Origin: Rhynchopus sp. YZ270_cl-10
Lineage: Eukaryota; Euglenozoa; Diplonemea; Diplonemida; Diplonemidae
Direction of reading: 5' to 3'
Length of the DNA stretch: 64,000 bases
NCBI GenBank assembly: GCA_964035575.1
Contig: OZ037885.1
Location: forward strand, 372,001 to 436,000
Positions 20,808-32,055 of this stretch are shown one piece after another (within the stretch, counting starts at the first letter, position 1; every line of letters begins with the position of its first letter). The notes beneath the pieces are model-generated. The model was not told where the DNA came from. It saw only the letters and a list, made by a program, of their open reading frames with translations, and did not search any database. Position numbers and translations under genes: made by a program.

Positions 20808-22746
20808 CTAAGGGGATATTCCGAAGTTCTTTCCTCGAAACTCCTTTTTATTTGGTCGAAGTTAACCCTAAATAAAACGCGATATGCTGGGGCTATAATG
20901 GCATTGAGAAAGAAGAAAAAAAAAGGGGGGGGGTGTTATTCTGTTGTGTTGAACGGTGTAGATAGGTGTGAATTAAGTTTTTTTTTGAAATTTAAAGTAA
21001 TATTGATAACGTTGCTCATGCAAACGCCTTTTGGGATGCAGGACATTGACCTACAAAAGCTTTCTCGTGCACAGTGCACCTTTTGGTACAATGACCGGTG
21101 AAATGCGTCTGGGTGGAGAACCCCCTCCCTCAACCATGCAGTGCTACGTTCCATTTCGAGGGTTGGGCATCTGATATATGCCTCCCGCTTCCTCTCATCA
21201 GTCAGACGAATGAAAGGATCATTGGATGCATGGTAATTAGGCCTGTGGGATGTAGGGCCCGGCTGGTCCAACCACCTCCCATTTCGATGTGGAAAGAGTC
21301 GAGAGGGGGTGGGAACCAACCCCAGGGAGTTGCTAATTTAGGAGGGGGGGGAAAAAAACTGTAGTTGATGCAGGCACACCTCCCGACTGACCCACTGTAC
21401 GATGCCGGCCATCCGGATTAAAGCAAGTACCCTGCGGCCTACAACAGAAGATGTAAAAAGGAAACCTTATGGTGATCTTTGCCCGTACCAAAAAACAATG
21501 TAAATGAGAGGAGGGGTTTTCAACCCCCGGGGAGGTTATGTCATTTTTTTTCCCTCCATTCTTCTCTGAAGGTACTGTCCCTCGAATTTGGAACACTATT
21601 ATGTGTGTTTTGGTTTTTTGGTTTTGTTTTTGGGGGGGATATTTTGAAAAAAAGCTTGGTTCGTGTTTTTTAGTGGTTTAGACATTCGCAGATATTTGGC
21701 ACTATTGTTTGGGGGGGGTTTTTTGTTTTTGTTTTTTAGTTGTTTTGTTTGCTGTCGTTTTTTGTCATCATACACAAGAAATACACCAGGAAGAAGAAAA
21801 AAAAAATACCACCGGTCTGTGATCGGCCGATGATGTGGAGTAAAGGTGGGTATGAGACTCTCACACAGCTGAGTCGAGATAGGAAAAAGATCTGAGGCCT
21901 TTTCGTGAGTGAACTTTTTGGAACGTGGAGATTTGCACAACTGTGGCAACACAACCCGAGGGCAAACTACACTACTCCAACAATTTATCAAAGAAAAGGG
22001 AACAAATTTCAATACCATTTTACAAAGATGAATCTAAGCAATCCTGCACTTAGTCACATTTGAAACACACACACACACACACACACCATTTTGGGGCCAT
22101 ACTCTTCGCCCCTATTAGTTATCAAACACACACAAAAGGGGGTGAATTCATCGCCTTTTTTCCTCTTCGCAGAAAAAGAAAGCATGGGAAAAGAAAAAAA
22201 AATATATACTGAAATGTCCATAGACACTGAAAGGGGGTTTTGAAGGTTTTGTTTGTTTTGTTTTTTTTATTTTTAGCTCCTCTGTTTGCTTTGTATTGTA
22301 TCTCACTGTCTGTAATTTTAATAGTCGAAACACATTTGGTAAATTTCGTCGTTTTTCTTTCCTCCCTGGAAATCCTCAGTTTACCCCCCAATTTCTTTTT
22401 CTCGGGGAACTTCGTACGTAACCCGAGGGGCAAGGGAAAAAGAACTGGGTACTGGGGAGAACCCCCCCTCCCTCACTTTCGGTGTGCACTGGAGCACTGC
22501 GTTGCAAAGTACTTTTTTGTTTTGTTTTGCTTTTTCTCTTTTTTTCTTTTGAAAAATTGACAAACATGTAGACACCTTGTGTGAACTCCACATTATTATT
22601 TTTGCGGGAATCGTGTGAACCAATTCGTGGGAAAGAAATTGAAGAGAGAATATACGCACTTCACCCCCCCCTCATTGCTCTCCCCCCACCATCCGGCGGA
22701 CTGAGGGACTAGGTGAGGTAGAGAGCAAAAAAAAAAAAAAAACGCA

Positions 22747-22782
<36 letters not shown>

Positions 22783-23382
22783 AAAATTTTCCTCTCACTC
22801 CAACATCAAAAGGTGAGAGAGGTCATAACAGCTTGCGACACAGGCAGCAAAAAGAATGGAAGAAAAAAAAAAAAAAGGTTTATAAGATGATCCTAAGCCT
22901 CTCATGCTTAGTCACCTTTTGAAAAAAAGTGAAGTTGATAGTGCAAACGCCTCTGGGACGCAGGCACTGACACTCTGCGGGTTATAAAAAAAAAAAAATG
23001 TGCAACACTGTGCAGAACAACATCTTTAAAAAGGGGGGTTTTTTTGGGGCTAGAGTGCCTTCCTTTTTTGTAGCAAAGCTGGAAACGTCTCTCAAAAAAG
23101 CCCCCTTGACTTTTGACTACATAAACTTAAGCAAGATTTTTGAAGCAAAAAAATAAAAATCCGGACAGAAAAAAAAAAAAAAATCACAAATCCCCCACGC
23201 ATACGTACGAGGCAATCACGCATTGAAAAGTTTTAAACTCCATACAGATGAAGGCTCCCCCTTCTGCTCGATATACCCCTAGGGTATAGCAAGGTAGGAA
23301 AAAGGGTTCAGCAATTAAAAAGGCCTTCTAAAAAAAAAAGGAACTAACTTTAAAAAATTGCAACTTTTTTTTTTTATGGCGG
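20808..23382. other. Repeat-rich intergenic spacer
   Basis: No gene is recognised. Contents: a family C/B composite (21010-21165; hairpin GTGCACC-TTTT-GGTACA), a diverged repeat also seen near 55540 (21365-21480, ACTGACCCACTGTACGATGC), an inverted family D copy (21918-21992), a family A-like copy (22026-22060), a CA microsatellite (22066-22085), a family E-like copy (22555-22595), long poly-A (22727-22780), a family A copy (22877-22919, loop CTCTCAT) and a family C copy (22930-22985). Confidence 0.55.
21918..21992 (-). repeat. Family D dispersed repeat, inverted copy
   Basis: The copy reads GTGGAGATTTGCACAACTGT to CTCCAACAATTTATCAAAG. Its reverse complement recurs at 10500-10566 and 57583-57651, and in diverged form at 57868-57931. 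Unlike families A to C, this family is present in both orientations. Confidence 0.65.
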
Positions 23383-24530
<1,148 letters not shown>

Positions 24531-26550
24531 GCTTGCTGCTGTGCGGTGCCGCTCTCACGATGGACAGCCGCGCGCAAAAAAAAAAAAAAAACAAAAGAAA
24601 AAAAGAAGAAGGGGTGGAAAGGATAGAACGGAGAGGATATGTGCGATGCTAGTGTATTGGGTGTGTGGGGTTGCTGTGGGTGTTATGGTAAAGAGGTGTT
24701 CCCTGGGTCGGGGGGTGGAAAAGGGAAGGGTTACGAACGACACGGAGGAGGTCACGGATCTCGCTGAACACCGACACTCACCGTAAGGTGGACTGTGTAT
24801 TGCTGTTTGGGTAGCGCCTGCACCCCAACCGCAATCCTCCTCGCAGTGATGCGATCGTGGCCGTCTTCTTTACCAACGTCGTAGCGGGCAGTGGTACTGC
24901 AGAAGCCCCTTCTATACGGTCTTGTGGCAAGTCACCTTTGCATGATTCTTCCAACACCACATCCCGTGTTACACCTGTGTATTGCCCCCCCCCGAAGGCT
25001 GTGTGGAGTCAGCTTCTTCAGTGGTGGTTCAGTAGAAAACAATAGGTTCTGTACCGGTTGGGGTGGGAAATTGCGTGGGGAAAAAGGGAAGTGGGTTATC
25101 ATTTGTATATTTGAGTCATTTATGCATAGAAGGTGGCTTTCCGGAACACACACAGACACCCTCCCCCTCGTGTAAAGGAGAGCGAGGGGGCGTCTGTGGG
25201 AAGGGGGTTGTTGAATGATATAATGTGAAGCACAGCGAAAATCAAAACTGTGGAAGAAGGGTTATATAAATTGATAGTGCAAAACGCTTCTGGGACGCAG
25301 GCACACTTGACACTCTGCGGGATTATCGAACCCCCACGGAGTGTTGCAATTGGGAGTAAATAAACAAAACGAGTATTGTGGCAGGCCTTTTGAGTCAACC
25401 ATAATTACCATCCGCGAAAAAAAAAAAAGGGAAAGTTGATGAATATGTATCACATAGTATTGAAGGTTCACGCTCCTCCGTAGGGTGGTCACAACGTATG
25501 TTGTTTGGGATAAATGATATTTCCGCATTTACTATCATTGCGGGCAACGGCATGGGTGAGTTGTCTCTTCAAGCATGTGCATGGTGTAGTGAGGCCGGGT
25601 GAATGTCAAAGATGTCAACCTTTCAAAAAAGAAAGTGTCAAAACATCTACAACGACGCCGAAAATGAGTTCATAATTGGTGCTCCTGAAATAAAAAATAC
25701 CACGCAACAAGTACGCAAAATGGGGTTTTCAGGAGCACCAATCATAGTGATTTTTTTGTGAATATTGTTGTTGCGGGCACCCGGATCTCTCCACATATAC
25801 ATTCTTTTCTTAACGAAAAAGAATGCAAAGAGGGTGCAAACAATGCGCCCTTGCCTTGTTGAAAAAATGTAAAAACGCCTCTGGGACGCAGCATCCAATT
25901 ACGCGGGGTCATTGAACACCCAGGGTGCTGCACTATAGAGTTGTTTACAGGACAACTGCAAGGTACACAGAGGTCATTTCCCCCAACATGGTTTCAAAAA
26001 GTTCGAAAAAGAGTTCAAAAAGATTTGAAACCATGCGCCAACCTGAAAAACATCCTGTATCTATCCACCGGGGAGTTGTAAAGGGGGGTTGGGAAAAAGC
26101 CGTGGTATCCCCTAGCCACCTGTCAAGGTATATGGGAGCACCGCTCGTCACGAGATAACAAAACAAACACAGAACAAAGAGTAAGATGAATCTGTCCCCT
26201 CGCACATTTTTTATTGACACAACAGAACACAACACCCCATTTTTTTTATAAAAGGCTAGCAAAAAGAGGCATTTTTCATGCCATACATCCCCCTCACACA
26301 CACCCACCCCCTCCCCTAGGAATACATATGGTATGCAAAAGAATTTTCTTCGCATTATTCGCACTTTCTTCCCCACCAAAACATTTCCACTGCTTTTTGA
26401 AAAGGGGGTTCTACAAAAAATCTTGTGGGTCTGAACTGTCCAAAAAGTCACACTTGGGGGGTACCAGACTGTCCTTAACTGTCCCCAAAAAGATTTTTAA
26501 ACTCGCAGCGTTTTCCTCCCCTATTTTGTACTCCACTGCATCAGGCATCT
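24531..26550. other. Spacer between RING/ZZ gene and E2 gene
   Basis: No gene is recognised. A GC-richer stretch (24780-25050) is open in more than one frame without any known motif. Other contents: family C copies at 25262-25360 and 25870-25925, a 15-bp inverted pair TTGGTGCTCCTGAA/TTCAGGAGCACCAA (25677-25742), and an inverted pair ATGGTTTCAAA/TTTGAAACCAT (25988-26036). Confidence 0.5.
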
Positions 26551-27654
26551 TCAGTCCTCCTCTAGTTCTTCGAGGTCGGTGCAGAGCGGGCAGGGTGCGC
26601 CACTCTGAATACATTTTGCGTGCATAAGATGCTGGCACGCTAGAATCACCACAGCCTCAAGCGAAGTGAACACACTCGCATTGCAGATGCTACACCGACC
26701 CTCACGGTCTCGACGTTCACTTCGTTCACGACGTTGTGCTGGGGTTTGCCCTGCATGCGCTATCACCAAATCCGCTGTATACAAAAAGTCAAACGGAATG
26801 GTCACAGCACTGAACCGAATGGTATACAACGCTAGCATCTGCGACGCGCCCTTCTTACCATGCACCTCAACCATATGAGCAGCGAGAGTACCTACCGGCC
26901 ATACTGCGCAGACAGGACACGCTGTGCACATCGTCTCATCACCATGTTTCTTCACCATATGCTGAACCAAAGCGGACACCTTCCTCTGTTTGCGCAACCA
27001 CCCTGCCTTCTTCTGTGTCCTCGGATTTGCTCCGCTTTCCTTTACTTTTTCAACCCGCTCTGCCACCATCTCCTCCTCCTTCTCCTCTTCCACTTCATCC
27101 ACACCAATACAACAGCAGAACCTAGGTTTCCGCTTTCTCCTTCTATCCTTTTCAATAGGCGACATTATTGAGCTATTTGGCGCGATTGAAAGAGTTTCTG
27201 GAGATGGCGACCGAAAAGGAAGAACCGGAGTTTCCGACGCAGCTTCAAACACAACCGGAGCAAGCGCATGAGGGAAATGCGCGTAAGATGCAAAACAAGA
27301 ACCGCAAAGCCATGCGGGGCATTGTGTGCATTTAAACCATGAGGTATTCCGTCCGGTCTCACTGCATGCAATACAGCACAACGCAGGGGGGTATGCATCC
27401 ACAACAACACCCCCCGCCTGCCGTCTCCCCTTCGCCCTCCCTTTCAAATCCTCCATCAAACACAATGGACAGTGATATCTCCGCACTGCCCCCTTCTCCA
27501 CAGGACCCTCCACCGGCGCGTACCCCTCACTGCGCACGGTCAGGTGCCTCTCTATGACCCCCTCCTCCCAGGTATCACCGCAAGGGACAAATTGCCGCCT
27601 CTCTTCCACAGCACGAAGGAAGATGGCTTCTCGATGCGCATCTCGTGGGTCCAT
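26551..27654 (-). CDS. RING-H2 / ZZ zinc-finger protein, probable E3 ubiquitin ligase
   Basis: The product is 367 aa, intronless, starting at ATG 27654. Zinc clusters in order: CPLC (about 62-65); a ZZ-like finger (about 95-130: CIAC ... WFKCTQCPAWLCGSC ... HFPHAL); CCC in a basic region; a C2H2-like pair (CTACPVC ... HMVEVHG, about 240-265); and a C-terminal RING-H2 (CSIC ... ACQHLMHAKC ... CPLC, about 320-355). RING-H2 domains recruit an E2 and pass ubiquitin to a substrate. An acidic coiled stretch (EVEEEKEEEMVAERVEKVKE) lies mid-protein. A RAD6-type E2 gene lies just downstream, but neighbouring position alone does not show they are partners. No closer family name is supported. Confidence 0.75.
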   Translation of the reverse strand: MDPRDAHREAIFLRAVEERRQFVPCGDTWEEGVIERHLTVRSEGYAPVEGPVEKGAVRRYHCPLCLMEDLKGRAKGRRQAGGVVVDAYPPALCCIACSETGRNTSWFKCTQCPAWLCGSCFASYAHFPHALAPVVFEAASETPVLPFRSPSPETLSIAPNSSIMSPIEKDRRRKRKPRFCCCIGVDEVEEEKEEEMVAERVEKVKESGANPRTQKKAGWLRKQRKVSALVQHMVKKHGDETMCTACPVCAVWPVGTLAAHMVEVHGKKGASQMLALYTIRFSAVTIPFDFLYTADLVIAHAGQTPAQRRERSERRDREGRCSICNASVFTSLEAVVILACQHLMHAKCIQSGAPCPLCTDLEELEED

Positions 27655-28953
27655 AGCTAAGCATAAGGGGAAGGGGAGGGAGAAGAGAAAAGGGGGAAAG
27701 GGGGAAAGGGGGGGGAATGCTGTACTGTGAAAAGGATGCGGGGGGTGGGGGAGGGGGAGGGAGGAGTGAAAAATAAATCAGAATTTGAAGTAGAGGTGCA
27801 CATCAGACCAAAAAAGATCGGGTATTTTGCTTGTGCGCTCAAAGCCGGAAAACAAAAAGGTGAAAAAAATTGTGTTAAACTGAAGTACGGTTGTTGTGGT
27901 TAATTGAGTACTCAAAAAGAAACAAGCGAGCTTCTGTCTTTTTCAATCCGTTTTGTTTGCCCTGCAGCGCTGCCTCCAATCCTTTGAGAATTGACAACAA
28001 GTTGTTTTATCAAAAAAAGGGGGTTGTCGCAGGTTCACGTGGGTGGTGCATGGCCGCTGGTTTGGTGGAGTGATTTTTTTGTCTGGTTGATTCCGTTAAC
28101 GAATGAGATCTCGGCCGAGAAAAAAGTTAGTTGTATCAAGATTACCCTCGAGGCTTCAGTACTGTCATATTTGAAGTGGGGCATTCGTCAAGGTGGAGTG
28201 ACAGAGTGACAAGCATGAGGGGGTGGGTAAACAACATTGGGTTACTGTTAGGGCCTTTTCTTTCTTTTCTGTTTTTTTTTTTTGCTTTTTTTTTGTTTAT
28301 TGTTTCTGTGTCCACAACACACAGAATAAAACCCTAAGCGTGGTGTGCCCACACTCAAGACTCCTTTTATACTTTTTTTCTGGAAGTGAACGACACAACA
28401 CTTCATTCAAGATGCACAACAAAACGATGAGTAAGACTGAAGCGTCTTAGCCCATGGTCATTTTTTTTTCCTTCATTCTTTTCGGGGAAAACGATTTTGT
28501 TTTGACCCGCAAGATTGCCTTTCACATCTTTTGTATTCCCCTTTTCGATAATCTGAATAAAAACAGCCAGTCCAAAAGATTGGTCTGAATGTTTATCTTT
28601 TTTTTTACTGCCAGAATCTGACAAAAAGAAGAAAACAAAAGTGAGGAGGGTAAAAAAAAAAATTGTGCAAAAAGGGGGAATAAAAGAAATACTGTACTGT
28701 AGACACTCGACTCCAACTCCCTCTGCCGGAACAGGGTGGTGAAAAAGGGTAAGCGATAAGCCTGCTCACGGAACCAAAAAAAAAAAAGAGAGAAAAAAAA
28801 ATATCGAACCCCCGTACCCCGTACCCCAACCCCTGCTTATCTTTTAGTTTAGTCTTTGTTGTTGTTGTTTTTTTTTGTTTTTTTGCTTGTATTGACGTAC
28901 AACCCACACATTCGCACACCCTTCCCCCCAACCCCCTATTCGCTGTGATGTGC
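27655..28953. other. Spacer between eIF4A3 and RING/ZZ genes
   Basis: A/T-rich with poly-A/T tracts and G-rich patches (27660-27770). No gene, hairpin family or TIR pair is seen. The part next to 27654 has GAGGGAGAAG-type purine runs, i.e. a pyrimidine tract on the transcribed strand before the RING/ZZ start. Confidence 0.4.
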
Positions 28954-31262
28954 TTAAATGATATCGCTGACGTTCATCGGCATCTCGTCAATCTGTGTGT
29001 TTGTGTGGTAAAACATTTATTGACAAAAAGCTTCCCAAAAAAGATAGGAAGACGACGACAGTCCGAATTACCCCCTTTCACAGTAAACCAACTACATAAG
29101 CCGATCGATTCTCCCCCATCGATCCATTTGTTATTCCATGCTTTGCCGTCTCCACACAATTGTCCACAAAATCGGCCCACGCAGGTACTGATACAGCGAA
29201 TGGAATGGCACACAACTCAAAACTACTACACTCATTTTGCAACGACAAAAAAAAAAAAAATGGACGTTGTTGATTCCTGACCCAGCCCGGTATGACAACC
29301 ATACCCTGCGGCCAACAGAAGGTGTTCAAGGAAACCTAATGGCTTGCCAAAAAACATATACAAATTCTCTCCCTCCCCTCCCCCCATCCACCACCACATA
29401 CCTGTGTAGAGTAGTACTGCTCGATATCCCTGAGGATGGAGTTGTCCTCTTTGGTCACGAAGTTGATGGCGATACCCTTGCGGCCGTAACGCCCGGAACG
29501 TCCGATACGGTGGAGGTACTGTTCACGGCTGGTGGGGATGTCATAGTTGATGACAAGGGAGACCTGCTGGATGTCGAGACCGCGGGCAAAGATGTCGGTG
29601 GCAATGAGGACACGGCCGCGACCCTCGCGGAAGCTTTTGGTCACAGCGTCACGCTCGGGCTGCGGCATGTCTCCGTGCATCGCCAGCACCGTGTGGTTCG
29701 CCTTCGTCATCCGTGCGCTCAGCTCCTCGACCCGCTCCTTCTTGTTCAAGAAGATCACAGCCTGCGTAATCGTCAGCGTCTCGTAAAGGTCGCACAGCGT
29801 CTCAAACTTCCACTTCTCCTGCTCCACGTCGATGAAGTACTGCTTGATGTCGTCAAGGGTCAGCTCGTCACGCTGCACCAGGATTCTCACTGGGTCCGCC
29901 ATGAAATTTTTCGACATTTCCAGAACCTGAAAAAGATACGATAAAAAGAAAAGTTTATAAGATGATCCTAAGCCTCTCGTGCTTAGTCAAAATTAAAAAA
30001 AAAAATTCAAAATTCAAAACGACGAAACCTAAGCCATATCACACAGCATCAACTGCACATTTTTTTTCTTGCGCAGATGAGGTGATCCAGCGCACACTTT
30101 TCCACACTTTTTCACACCGTGAAAACATGTGAAAATAAGTGAAAACGTGTGAAACCAAGGTGAAAATGTGTGAAACCAAGTGAAAACATGTGAAACCAAG
30201 TGAAAATGTGAAACCATGTGAAAACATGTGAAACCAAGTGAAAATGTGTGAAACCAAGTGAAAATATGTGAAACCATGTGAAAATATGTGAAACCATGTG
30301 AAACCAAGTGAAAACATGTGAAACCAAGTGAAAATGTGTGAAACCATGTGAAAACACCAAGTTTTTTTTCTGGAGGAATCCACTCAGAGTGCGTGAAGCA
30401 GTTTTTTTTTCACTTTCGTACACACTTTTTCACACCGTGAAAACATGTGAAAATAAGTGAAAACGTGTGAAACCAAGGTGAAAATGTGTGAAACCAAGTG
30501 AAAATGTGTGAAACCATGTGAAAATGTGTGAAAATGTGTGAAACCAAGTGAAAATGTGTGAAAAAGCGTGAGACTGGATCACCTCAGCAGAGCAAAAAAA
30601 AGTACCCCAATAAAACCCCCACTACATACCACCGGGGGCAGCGTCAAGGACAGCATGACGCACTGAACCTGCGGGGGGAGGTGGCGGTAGATGTCGTAGA
30701 TCTGTTCTTTGAAGCCTTGTGAGAGCATCTCGTCTGCCTCATCTAGAACAAGCACTTTCAGGTTGTTTGTTTGGAAGTGCCCACGCTTGATCATATCGTA
30801 GCAACGCCCGGGGGTGGCGGAAACAATCTGCACACCATTGTCAAGACGTCTGATGTCCTCTGCCAGCGACTTTCCTCCAATCGCACAGTGCGACGACACC
30901 TGCATGAAGTCACCCAACGCCATGCACGCCTGCTGTGTCTGCTGCGCAAGCTCTCGCGTCGGCGACAGCACCAAGCACTGAGTAGTCGGGCTCTTCGGGT
31001 CGACCAGCTGCAGACACCCCAATACAAACATACTCGTCTTACCCGTACCCGTCTGACTTTGCGCTATCAAGTCACGCCCCTGAATGAATGGAACAATCGC
31101 ACGCTGCTGGATTGCAGAGGGCTTCGCAAACCCAAAGGTAATAAGTCCCCGCATCAGCCCCTCCTTCAGGTTCATCTCCTCAAATGATGTGACCGGTTTG
31201 ACGTCGGTGCTGTTGTGGAAACGCATGTTTTTGTCCTCATCGTGATCAAATTTGCGAGACAT
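28954..31262 (-). CDS. EIF4A3: eIF4A-III-type DEAD-box RNA helicase
   Basis: Exons are 30630-31262, 29402-29926 and a 39-nt last exon 28954-28992, joined by two GTATGT...CAG introns to 398 aa. Motifs: SAIQQRA (Q motif), [10 protein letters not shown] (I), PTRELAQQ (Ia), TPGR, LDEADEM (II), [14 protein letters not shown] (V) and [13 protein letters not shown] (VI). Motif VI and the C-terminus ([19 protein letters not shown]) fit eIF4A-III/FAL1, the core of the exon junction complex, rather than the translation factor eIF4A-I. Motif III is SLT (LSLTLPP) instead of SAT, an unusual change at the motif that couples ATP hydrolysis to unwinding. The tiny last exon was found from the conserved IDEMPMNV ending. 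Intron 1 (703 bp) holds a TIR-bounded satellite and a family A hairpin. Confidence 0.9.
29953..29990 (+). repeat. Family A hairpin near the 3' end of eIF4A3 intron 1
   Basis: A canonical copy (CTAAGC-CTCTCGT-GCTTAG at 29968-29986). On the transcribed strand it lies about 40 nt upstream of the 3' splice site at 29927, in the zone where a branch point would be expected. Whether this affects splicing is unknown. Confidence 0.75.
30078..30585. mobile_element. Satellite-filled TIR element in eIF4A3 intron 1
   Basis: Ends are TGAGGTGATCCAG and its exact reverse complement CTGGATCACCTCA. They are flanked by a 5-bp direct repeat GCAGA (30073-30077 and 30586-30590). The inside is almost wholly a minisatellite of GTGAAACCAAGT/GTGAAAACATGT units of about 12 bp, in two blocks (30117-30356 and 30428-30570) split by a non-repeat stretch. 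No coding capacity is expected; open frames here are repeat artefacts. It looks like a short nonautonomous transposon; the superfamily is not known. Confidence 0.75.
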
Positions 31263-31424
31263 TTTATGTGTGTGTGTGTCCTTTGTGAGGTTTGGAGGGA
31301 GGGGAGAAGGAGGAGAAAGGGGGAGAAAGGGTGTTGCAAAGAGAAAGCAATGCAGCGTTGAAAAGGAGTGGCTTGGATTAGCATTATTTGAGTTTCGCAA
31401 TTTTTTTTTTGGCACAATGTGATG

Positions 31425-32055
31425 CAGGGTATTAGGGTGAAAATCCAAAATCCCGGAAAAAACTGGTTTTTCTGGTTTTCTCTCCTGGGCGGCAAAAACT
31501 AGTGTTTCTGGTGAAAACCTCCACCGTTGACGGACACAGTCACCCTTTTCGGGTTTTTCGGGGGTGGGGTCAGTGTCTTATCCAGGAATCCGATTTCAAA
31601 ATATTTTTCGGCGCTGCTGACCCAGGGTAGACATTGGGAACACAGGGACTGTATTTTTTTTTGCGGAGCAAAAAAATAATATAAAATGGCGCCGCAGGCG
31701 AAAAATTTTGAGGGTACGGTGTAAAAATCTAGCTTTTTACACCACAGAGCCAAACGAACCCTTTTTTGCGGAGCAAAAAATGAAAAATGGCGCCGCAGGC
31801 AAAAAAAATTCAAGGAACAGCCATTTCCCAAAGGCACTCCCGTGGTTCAACCACGGTTCTACCAGGCGGGGGGAAAATGCGGGGAAAAAAATCGAGTCCG
31901 CCCTAATCTGGGGACGACATTTACAGAAAGGCCTGGTGAAAAGTGTCGGTTTTTTTTCCCCCTCCAGATTTCTCTGTTTTTTTTTTTTTTTTGAAAACCA
32001 GTTTTTGGAAAAACTGGTTTTCAAAACCAGTTTTTTTAACCACCCTAATACCCTG
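31425..32055. mobile_element. hAT-type MITE just upstream of eIF4A3
   Basis: Terminal inverted repeats CAGGGTATTAGGGTG / CACCCTAATACCCTG are perfect. The 8-bp direct repeat ATGTGATG flanks both ends (31417-31424 and 32056-32063), which is the hAT signature. Inside, AACTGGTTTT inverted motifs lie next to each end, and two copies of the TTTTTTGCGGAGCAAAAAA and ATGGCGCCGCAGGC modules fill the centre. The element is 631 bp with no transposase and sits about 160 bp from the eIF4A3 start codon. Confidence 0.88.

Noticed and set aside
30117-30570. CRISPR-like array of GTGAAACC repeats
   Set aside because: Units are contiguous 12-mers without unique spacers, inside a eukaryotic intron; it is a minisatellite.
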